Assembly: GCA_003427395.1 (NCBI GenBank)
Contig: BFEA01000013.1
Location: 286,330 to 311,094 of the forward strand
From: Chara braunii
Taxonomy: Eukaryota; Streptophyta; Charophyceae; Charales; Characeae
Direction of reading: 5' to 3'
DNA: 24,765 nucleotides
Under the pieces are notes generated by a model, which ran no database searches, was not told the origin of the DNA, and saw nothing but the letters and a program-made list of their open reading frames with translations. Made by a program: the position numbers and the translations under genes. This document shows positions 16,427 to 24,765 of this stretch, piece by piece. Numbering within the stretch: position 1 is the first letter of the stretch; each line of letters starts with the position of its first letter.

Positions 16427-17956
16427 CTGTCTGAGTAGGCAAGCGAGAGGTTGAGGCTTCGTGGGTGAACCTATACAAGCTTTTGACTTTGATCCATTCG
16501 CGATTGGGTGTTGAGAGCATGAAAAAAAAATAGTAGCTGGTTGTTGCTTCTCCTGTATACACTATGGGAACCAAGTCACAAATACATGCATATTCGTTTA
16601 CACACACATGAGCGCTAACTCTCACCCACATCCGCCTTTGGTAAAGAAAGAAAAAAACGATGGTTGCAGGAATTGTGGTTGTACCTGGCTAGTGCTCCGA
16701 GCCAGATTCCATCGCCAATAAGCAGCTTGTTGAGAAGCAAAGAGAGAAGAGGAAACATTATGTGCATTCAACGCCCAACCCACGGGCTTTGTTTGATGAG
16801 GAAGTAGAGAGAGTGAGGGAAGAGCGGGGGAGAAGAGAAGTTGAGAGGCGTTGTTGTTGTGAGTACTGAGAAAAGTGATTCCCATGAGGGCCTACGGAAG
16901 GTTGTGGAAGAGAAAGAGAGAGAAATCCTCACTATAGAATTTGATTTGTCTACCCATCGAAATCAGGGCTCCTTACCACCGTGTTGTCGGATCAAACTCA
17001 TTCATTAGACTTTAAATTTTTGTGCATTATCTATTTGATTATTGATTATGAGAACGGGGGTCTACCAGACCGCTAAATACATTCAGGTTCATCCTGGTGA
17101 TACATATGTTCGTTCGCTACAAGCAGGTTAACACTGTACGTGACAAGCATAATAACTGACGTGGCTACCCCTCCTTCGCAAATAAGTTGACACAGTAGTC
17201 ATTTGCTGATGTGGCGATTCCCTGGTACTCGTAGGTGTCGCTGACGTGGCAACATCCTCGATCCCCATACCTGGTGAGATGATGATTTTGAACCCGGCTG
17301 CGAGGGCCGTGAGCAGCGTTAGGTTGACAAATGAACAAAGAGGCGTGCAGAGAGAGAACTCCACGTTTGGTTGTTGAGTTGAGTGTGAACGGACAATTAT
17401 GGCAAACAAACTTGACTGTAGCTCATAATTAGACACGTTCAGATCAGAATGCGTGTGTAGAAAGAGAGAGAGGGAGTATACTCACACCATGTCATTCTCT
17501 CCATCATTATTACGATTCTGCTATTTTTTATTTTATTTTTATCATTGATTGTATCTGGCTGTTGGAGTGGCCGCTCAAGGTTAAGCCCTTCAGAATGGGG
17601 CTGCCCAATAAACGAAGGGGCGACATGGAGCGTCAACGTGTGTGAAAGGGGGAGAGTGATAATGGCGAGGAGCGACGTGCGTGGTAAGTGTACATGTAAT
17701 GAAAGTTCACGGCGCCTTCGTAGGTATGGATCTAGAAGCCATGGCTTTGTCAATATTGGTTAGCTACGACCATGGTAGTGGGCTGCCGTCTGTTGTTCTG
17801 CTGCTGGCAGACTATTGACACCGTCATCCTTTATTCCCTTCCTGAGAAGAGTGTTCGCGCCTTTTTTCTCCTTATAAGAACCTGCTGGATGTTTCTCACC
17901 TCAATCGGGGGCTTTGGATGCTTGTTCTCACAACAACGGCCCTTGATGATCCCAAT
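16427..17956. other. Anonymous spacer, no gene recognised
   Basis: It has purine-rich GAGA tracts on the plus strand (16735-16920, 17460-17475). The word TGACGTGGC or TGATGTGGC occurs at 17157, 17207 and 17242. A perfect palindrome GAGTATACTC lies at 17474-17483. Open frames are short on both strands and show no known domain. Confidence 0.4.
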
Positions 17957-17961
17957 TGAGT

Positions 17962-17989
17962 GGTCATGTGTGGGCTCGAACCCATGACC
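17962..17989 (-). repeat. Foldback with a tRNA B-box-like word
   Basis: GGTCATG 17962-17968 pairs perfectly with CATGACC 17983-17989. On the minus strand the loop reads GGTTCGAGCCC (17972-17982), close to the pol III B box. A box-like AGCGAGTGG lies about 25 bases upstream on that strand, closer than in a tRNA, and no T-arm or acceptor stem forms. It could be a tRNA-derived SINE relic or chance. Confidence 0.3.
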
Positions 17990-19178
17990 GAAACATTACC
18001 ACCACTCGCTGCAGTTGACTTCGTGAATGACGCATGAAAACCCACGAGTAAGGTCACAAGAAAAGGCTTTAGCGAGAGGAGAGAGGTCCATTTTGTGGAC
18101 GCGACTCAAGTGTTGGGGCGTGCGTCTTGGTGCATGTGAGCTGAGGAGGACATGACGCAGAGAACAAGCCTCGTAGTCCTAGGTGTTCTTTGACCTGCTT
18201 TCGATGCACAAATGGTGTGTAGATGAAGTAGTCATTTCTTCAGATGTTAGGTTGTTGGGATGCTCTACGTGTCCTACCACCTACCATTAAGTATTAGTGA
18301 TTTCCTGGAAAAGGGGTATGAAAGGGGGTTAGATGACTGTCAGGCGATCATGTGCTCTTGAAGAGGCAGCGTGGTTAAGAACTGAAGGTAGCGATCAGAT
18401 AAACCACCAAATCGAGCACTGCATGCTTGCGAACAGAGTGAAACACGAGTGTCAGCCTACACTCAACTCAAATCGAGAAGATTTATATCTTCATGGCAGG
18501 TCAGACTAATCAGTCGGTACATATGAGAGACAAAGGCTCAATCGGTCTGATAAATGCATATGATAATGGATTGAACTGGCACTGCGATTGAGCAAGTATG
18601 ATCTGAAACTTAACTTCAAGGTATTAATCAAATAAAACAACAATTGAGTAGTGGGTCATTATCATTTGAGACTGACGATTAGTTGTTCATCCCGCACTTA
18701 ACCAGATACCAATTCACAGACAGCAATAATGCTGCTAATCAGCCTACCAGTTGGCAGAGAGCTTCATTATTATCATACAGCCAACCAGCGAGGAGTATTA
18801 GCCAATCAGAGGGTGGTGTTTAACCGCCAACTCGCTAGTCACTCAAAGACCCTTATCCCCTCAGTCGTTTTGTAGGCAGTCAACAAACGCTATGCTGACA
18901 GCTCTCTGCTGATCAACCTCAGAACAGTACGAATCTAGCCATCATCCCTCTTACTTTTAGTTTTTGTTCTTCTGATGCTTATAATGGTGTCATACCGTGG
19001 TGATTCTCGCTGACGAGTTAAGAGTGAAGCCACGAGAATCCCCAAAAGTCTAAAGAGGGAGACAATTTCGATGCTTGGATGTGCTCACCATGATAGTCAG
19101 GGTTAGCTCAGCGAAAGGTAACAATATTATATGTCTGCAATGGTTGAAGTTATTTTCACTTTTAGTTTACGCATCATA
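17990..19178. other. Anonymous spacer before copy 2, no gene recognised
   Basis: No long open frame, tandem repeat or strong foldback was found. The stretch just before copy 2 is not purine-rich, so no polypurine tract supports reading copy 2 as a 3' LTR. Confidence 0.4.
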
Positions 19179-20433
19179 ACTAAGCAATGAACGGTCCGCT
19201 GAAACTTTGGGAAATGCTCAATTTTTGTAGAGGATGGACGCACGATGACAGAAAAATAGGCATAACTCATACTTAAAACATTGTAATGAAGATCATAATA
19301 TGGGGTGTTGAGGAGGATTTCAAGTCCAATGAATTGGTCCTTAAGATCATCATTTGAGTAACGTTTAGACATAATAAAAAAAATAAAAATATCAATATTT
19401 CCTCTCCGAGCGAGCACTTATCGAATTACTATCAATTGAGGGAAGTTACAGGGTAGCACCCCTGTGCTATATTTGAGCTAGAAAAAAAAAAGCAGAACTA
19501 TGCTCTACACCCTGTGATCTATTCGAATATTATCTTTAGTTTTCACGTCGTTTCCTTGCTTGAAGGTCTATTGAGGTTTGTAATTGCTGATTGGGGCCAT
19601 GTACCCAAAGCCAGATAGCAGCCATCAAAAAGGAACTTAGGATTATACAATACGACAATTCAAATCTCCAAGCTGACACGATATGGACCTAATGCCCCGT
19701 GGTTGCACATCTCATATAATCATGTTGGTGCAATAATTTTGAAGTTTTCACACCTGACAACAGATCATATGCTCGAATTATAGTCCAACGAGCTGAGAAT
19801 GTTTCCCAAGTGCAGGTAGGACATCCATAACCTTTAAAAGCGGATCTATACAAGAGGTCTGATACTGGGCATGAATACTGATCGAACACCATCGGTAGAC
19901 TGTTCAGAATGGGAAAAGGTCAGGAGCTAGTTGTTCAGGTCGGTGACATCTCCGCTTTCAGCCGACTGTAACAGGGTAGGGCAACAATGGTTGAGACAGG
20001 CCCAGCGAACTTAATAATCCTGGTACATTATACAAAACTATGGACTTGAAGCGATTAAGATAAACGGGATTAGCTCCATCCTAGATTCTACAAGTCTAAA
20101 GTTATGCTCTTAGTGCAATTACATAGTGATCTTGGGGAATAATTGAACACGGGGTGATATTCTGTTTTTCACTGTGTTATACTTGAGCATGGACCACATA
20201 GCACTGCAGCCCAGTGCTCTATTCGAACAAGGGTTGTACAGGTTACGCCCCTGTGTAGGATCTGAATAGCGGCAACGTAAAGCTGCATATATTGTGAACG
20301 ATCTGAGCTCTAACAACATTGTCATATGCGAAGAACAAATCACATAGTTGGGCAAAGACATATCCGACAATGGATTTCCAACGAAGAGAGTTGAGCAACT
20401 TAATGAAAGGCAGATTCATCACGGTGAGCTAGA

Positions 20434-20625
20434 TGTAACATGTTTGAGAACTAAACTGACGGAAGGACTAGAGTAGATTCTAAGTCAAGACCGCACTCTT
20501 TGATGCAAACAAAGCACGACATTTCGTAGATGCAACATGTTGGAGAACTGAACTTACAAAAGGACTAGAGCAAACTCTAAGTCAAGAACGCAATGTTTTA
20601 TGCAAACAAGACACGACATTGCATG
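20434..20625. repeat. About 96-bp tandem duplication private to copy 2
   Basis: The block containing AACATGTTTGAGAACTAAAC, GGACTAGAG, TCTAAGTCAAGA and ATGCAAACAAAGCACGACAT is repeated immediately downstream with substitutions (AACATGTTGGAGAACTGAAC and so on). Copy 1 has a single version at about 9470-9560. Confidence 0.75.
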
Positions 20626-21131
20626 AAAATATAATATGAGCAAACAGGAGACGAAACCAGGAATTGTTCTCAACAAGTTTACTTTATACTCAACGCTCAT
20701 GTTCAGGCTATAAGGCACTCATATTAAGGAGTTCTCACGAGTTTTTGAAGATAAGTATTCATTTAAAGTGTGAAAGCAGACCTCATTCAGTTTCAATAAG
20801 TTCAGTTAAATCGGTTCCCTATCTTCAAGCTCAGTTCAGTTTCAGCAAGCTAGCTGAAATCATTTCCTTCTCAGCAAGTTCGATTCAATCCTAGTGAACT
20901 CAATTTATCTCAAAAAGTCCATTTCGGTTTGATGAGTTCATTTCATAGTTAATTTTGTCAAAACAGTGCAATCTCGGCTAATTAATAACCGATTCAATGA
21001 ATCAAGTTCGATCTCTAAGCTCGAATCAGTCTTAATGAAGTCCGTTCAGTTTTCGGTGAATTCAACCCAATGTTGATAAGCTCGGATTAACTTGAGTGAC
21101 TTCAATTGTTAGTTTCAGTAAGTCCAAATTC

Positions 21132-21331
21132 AGTGGCCACAGTGCGAGATCCCGGTGGTAGCAACGACAACGCTAATCACAGCGGACAGTTTCGGTGACA
21201 GCAGCGATAATGCTGGCCACAACGGGAGGTCCCGGTGATAGCAGCAACAATATTGGTTACAACAGGCAATTTCGGTGATAGCAGCAATAGTGTTGGTCAT
21301 AGCGGGTTGTCCTCATGAAAGCAACGACAGC
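21132..21331. repeat. 40-bp minisatellite, five units, in copy 2
   Basis: Units start at 21132, 21172, 21212, 21252 and 21292, with the same 40-base period and core (GACAGTTTCGGTGACAGCAG) as at 10112-10351. There is one unit fewer than in copy 1, so the array has gained or lost a unit since the two long repeats separated. Confidence 0.88.
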
Positions 21332-22332
21332 ATAGTGAGTGTCATCAGTATTCCGTACGACCGGCCACGTGACAAGTAGTCTTAAAATTCGTAAGTATTT
21401 GAGGACAACAAACTCACAACAGGATCTTCTTGAGCATGACAAATATCTCGAGCATACCAGACTTACGACTTGAGCACAGTCATCAAATACAGGCCACAAC
21501 ATATCTTCTCTCAAGTACAGGTCAACATTATGCGGACGCGCTCAAGGACCACTGGACAACATATTAATCATTGTTTGATCTCTGAGTATGATATGATCTT
21601 CAGAGAGGAGAGAGAGAGTTGACTATAGTGACAATGGTCCTATGATTTGTCCATTTGTTTGTGACCTTAATGCGATGAAAAACTATCCTCTTCTCTCACT
21701 TTATCATCGATCTTGTTGCCGAGTCTATCTTGAGTTTTGCCTCGTGGTCTCGTCTGAGTCCTTGTCTATCTTGTCACAGTTCTCAAAATTAGTACGTTGG
21801 CAAAATCAATACATGCATGACACACCGGAATTTCACGATTATTGTTTGTATAATCTTTGTTGTTCCGAATCAAGATAAAAGATTCCTAAGACCGGGTATC
21901 GACGAAGATCGCAATTTAAGAGTCTCGCACGAACTTGGACGCACACAACAGGAAGAAATTTGCTTTATATAACTTATTTTATTTATTGCAAAAATCACAA
22001 AAATATTGCGTGACAGCCTGATGACTTTCCGGTCGTCCGAAGTGGCCCAAATGGAAAAAGTGTGACAAAAATTGCGCCGCTGCATGCAAATTTTTCGTGT
22101 TCGGAATGACCATGGGTCGACATTAGCTTTGAGCTTTGATTAGGGCTTGAGAAATGTTGACAATATCTTAATTTTCAGACCGACTTTGACATATTGAATG
22201 AGTAATTAATTTTTTGGAAATCTCTGTTGCTAATTGTGTTCCATCATTCGTGTGTGAGGTACTATATTGGACTCGAGACGGAGACTGACATTATTTACCG
22301 GAGAGGATCGAGCTTGATCTCAGGTATGTCTT

Positions 22333-22518
22333 ATGAATCCTAACATCCTTGATAAATTGAGAAAAAAAAAGGCATATCAGAGATGGACGGGTCAAGAGTT
22401 CATGATATGGTATCAGGGTCAAGACTTCGTAAGTTTATCTTCAGAGACCTCTACAATGATCGCAAAGAAAGGGAAAAAAAGTCAATCCTCCAGTAAGAGA
22501 GCAGTTTCAGAAAACTGA
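22333..22518 (+). CDS. Hypothetical 61-residue protein, shared with copy 1
   Basis: This is a small basic frame opening MNPNILDKLRKKKAYQRW and closing KSQSSSKRAVSEN, with a middle block TGQEF, YQGQDF, VSLSSE. No known domain is recognised. Compared with copy 1, differences are mostly conservative (I/V, D/E, K/R, M/V). An indel of 12 bases keeps the frame. Synonymous changes are about as many as replacements, and the stop changes from TAA to TGA. This hints at past coding selection, but the frame is short and no promoter or splice context is proven. A TGGTATCAGGG word inside it resembles part of an initiator-tRNA primer-binding site, an alternative non-coding reading. Confidence 0.3.
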   Translation: MNPNILDKLRKKKAYQRWTGQEFMIWYQGQDFVSLSSETSTMIAKKGKKSQSSSKRAVSEN

Positions 22519-23101
22519 GAAAGGTATAGTGAGACACTGAAGCAGTGCAATGACAAAAACTTCAACAGACTTTGACTACTCTTGCATTGTCAATTCAGTA
22601 TATTAGTTTTCAGCATGCCAAATTTTGACACGAGAGACTTGAGAAAGATCTTTTAGATGATTTGTGTTCGTTTCTGCATCTGAGCTAATTTTCTTCTTTC
22701 TGCAAGTGACAGAACTAATGAGATCACAGTATCATTGATGCAGAGCCACAGTCGATCCATGAGTATCAAATCCTTAAGTGAGGAACAACTGTGAGGTGAT
22801 GAAACGTCACGTTTCTAAGCATTGATACAGTATCAAGTTCCGAGAATTCGTGGTTGTGGCACATCAAAGAGTAATCGACATTAATTCTTTGTAATTAAGA
22901 GAAAGTTTGACATGCAAAAAGAGGTTCAGCTCTACTTGACTAAGAGAGTTGTCAGTAGAGGGACTTCGTGTCTCCTGAATGAATTGTCTGTCCAAAAGAG
23001 CTATCAAGAAAATAGGCAGAAACAAGTTAAACCTTACTTGACCAGAGAGTTGTCATCATGGGGACTTCATGTTTCTTAACTAAGTTGCCTATCTTTTATC
23101 T

Positions 23102-23325
23102 CAGATGAGGGAAAGGAACTCCCTGAGACCAGTATCTCTATACTTCCTTGAGGCTGACGGGATGTCTCTTGGGAGTATTCTTAGATGAGGGAAGAGACCT
23201 CTCTAGGATTAGCACTTTGTACTTCCTGAGGTTCAAGAGAGGTCTCTAGGATATACACAGTCGGGTGTTTGTTGTTTTTGTTTAAGTCTCTCTTGAGACT
23301 GAATAGACGTCTCTTGAGAAATGTA
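23102..23325. repeat. 80-bp tandem repeat near the right end of copy 2
   Basis: Counterpart of 12406-12630: CAGATGAGGGAA at 23102 and TAGATGAGGGAA at 23182, again 80 bases apart, with GAGGTCTCT and GACGTCTCTTGAGA words downstream. Confidence 0.72.
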
Positions 23326-23478
23326 TGTTCTGCTATCTGGGGCATGGATTGTCTGACTGTGGGCATGATATGTTAGCTTGACTGTTTGTGTCTGGGGTTT
23401 TCTTCTCTAACTTTACGATCCATTGGTTGTCGGGGCCAGCCAGAGCCTTACCGCAGTAGGTTGCAATCTGGTGGGGTC

Positions 23479-24431
23479 ACATCCATGAACACATTAGCAG
23501 TCGGGATGATGGAGTACTATGTAGTGCCCATAAAAGTGCGGTCGCACCTGAATCATGAGACCACATCCGACACTCAGGTGTCGGCTGACGAGCGAACCGA
23601 AGGGTCAATCCTTTAGCGAGAGCAAAAGCGGATCGAACACCCTGTTGTGCCCCAAGACGGGTAGGGTAGGATGGCACTGAGGGCAGAAGGAAATTTGGAG
23701 TGATGGTGAGTTGTTTAGCGCACCACCAGCGATACACTAATCTCTCTACTCGGAACCTTATCGTTCCACCAAGATAACTATAAACACGAAAAAATCAAAT
23801 TGTCGTGCACGCACCACCGTGTGAATGTTCATAGCTTTGGGCCTATGCCAAATACGTGTGTGTGCCAGCAACGACAGTATACCCAAGGAAGTGGTCAAAC
23901 CGCTTGTTGTCCCTTTTGTGTGTGTTCCGACCCATAACCTATTCCGTGGCAGACTTCAGGTGTAGTACACGCACATAAATGCTTAAGAGGGACGTGCGTG
24001 CGAGAAAAATCAAAATATTCAGTTATGCGAGCTCTCGCGACCAACTAGCATAACGACGCTTCACACATTACCCACAATCGCTCAACCCTCCGCGGGCTTT
24101 AGCGTTGCGCACGACACTCAAGTGTCAGATATGAAACGTCATGAGGAAAATCTCCTTCACGATATCGAATGGCTGAAGGATGAACCGTTCAGCCTTTATG
24201 GCGCTTCTTGCTTTCAGTCAGAGCGTTGTAATGGGCAATACGCAAATGCTCAACGTATAACGAAAACCCGTTTGTGTTGAGTTATAACTTGGAATGTCAT
24301 GGACAAGGACCTCGAATTTCAGGTTCAGGACCAACGCCTGACCAACTAACACAAATAACAAACACGAGTGTGCGCATTTTCACGGGTGTTGCGAAGTTAT
24401 TCGCATGCACTATGTGTCCGAAACCGGATTC
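23479..24431. other. Anonymous right-hand flank, no gene recognised
   Basis: Moderate GC with many CACACG and GTGTG words. Short frames on both strands lack recognised domains. Homology to the region after copy 1 was not seen, so the long repeat ends at or near 23478. Confidence 0.4.
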
Positions 24432-24478
24432 AACGGGGGTTGCGAGTTGAACAGTTCAACTCCCGTTGAGCCCCCGTT
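24432..24478. repeat. Nested palindrome
   Basis: GAGTTGAAC 24444-24452 and GTTCAACTC 24454-24462 are perfect 9-base arms around a single A. Outer arms AACGGGGG 24432-24439 and CCCCCGTT 24471-24478 also match perfectly. CCGTTGA lies between the inner and outer right arms. Together they can form a long bulged cruciform. Confidence 0.85.
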
Positions 24479-24555
24479 TCAACTCCGCGTTATACCCCAT
24501 TACAACGTGGTACAACTCGGCCCGCGGATATTTTTTTTGCAGGCAAAAAATAAGT

Positions 24556-24613
24556 AATATATATATATATATATATGGGGGTGTAGATTTTTTTGCTCTC
24601 TACATCCCCATAT
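24556..24613. repeat. AT microsatellite running into a 15-bp hairpin
   Basis: The AT run at about 24556-24576 leads into ATATGGGGGTGTAGA 24573-24587, which pairs with TCTACATCCCCATAT 24599-24613. One G-T pair is needed, and the loop is 11 bases and T-rich. T-rich and A-rich homopolymer patches follow. Confidence 0.85.
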
Positions 24614-24710
24614 TTTTATTTTTATTTTTTTAGCATTTAAATTATTTTTAAAAAATCAAAAACAAAACCAGACTCAAAACACATAGATTTTTTTTTCGTT
24701 TTTCTTTTTT

Positions 24711-24765
24711 TTGATTGATCAATAGACTGATTGATTGATTGATAGATTGATTGATTGATTGATTG
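24711..24765. repeat. TTGA tetranucleotide microsatellite at the window edge
   Basis: TTGATTGATCAATAGAC, then repeated TGAT units with one GATAGATT variant, continue to the last base, so the array probably extends beyond the window. Confidence 0.9.

Larger units (their letters stand above)
19179..23478. repeat. Long non-coding direct repeat, copy 2 (about 4.3 kb)
   Basis: This is the same unit and orientation as 8234-12869, displaced by about 10.9 kb at its left end. It lacks the MITE and keeps the uninterrupted site near 21860-21885. It has its own 96-bp tandem duplication (about 20434-20625) and about 50 bases near 21715-21770 that are absent from copy 1. Homology stops at TGGGGTC 23472-23478, slightly short of the right end seen in copy 1, where the shared unit runs on into CCGC. 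No transposase, reverse transcriptase or other enzyme motif was found. Confidence 0.85.

Noticed and set aside
22408-22420. TGGTATCAGGG as an initiator-tRNA primer-binding site
   Set aside because: It matches only partly and lies inside the long repeat. Copy 1 has TGTTATCAGGG, and no LTR end can be defined before it.

Overview
The window looks like repeat-rich, gene-poor eukaryotic nuclear DNA. The only recognisable protein-coding homology is a decayed Ty3/gypsy chromovirus integrase with a C-terminal chromodomain. The rest is long non-coding repeats, minisatellites, microsatellites and foldback DNA. No intact host gene, rRNA or convincing tRNA is visible. The style (chromovirus, small hAT-like elements, tandem-repeat-bearing multi-kilobase repeats) fits a large plant or algal genome, but the species cannot be fixed from this sequence.

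Layout. (1) 1-2290 is an unusual array of short, adjacent stem-loops of different sequence, broken by purine-rich stretches with AATCTA repeats and by pyrimidine tracts. All four N bases lie here. (2) 2290-3840 is anonymous. (3) 3850-4590 holds two related minisatellites, 51 bp then 54 bp. (4) 4767-5254 is a second hairpin array, with at least one stem homologous to array 1. (5) 5311-6799 is the integrase-chromodomain pseudogene, with four premature stops and one frameshift, followed by anonymous 3' sequence containing an 88-bp tandem repeat. (6) 8234-12869 and 19179-23478 are two direct copies of one 4.3-4.6 kb non-coding repeat, roughly 10% diverged by eye. Each carries an internal 40-bp minisatellite and an 80-bp tandem repeat. 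The first copy contains a 386-bp hAT-like MITE flanked by an 8-bp duplication, and the second copy preserves the matching empty site. (7) 12870-19178 is the spacer between the copies: no genes, a 70-bp repeat, a run of 28 G and scattered foldbacks. (8) 23479-24765 is anonymous and ends in foldbacks, an AT microsatellite and a TTGA microsatellite.

Most unusual points: the dense arrays of non-identical hairpins with a compensatory base-pair change between arrays, the LARD-like pair of giant direct repeats, and the MITE with its paired empty site. Nothing here forms a working gene system that I can support. The integrase is dead as written and the large repeats have no convincing long coding frame.
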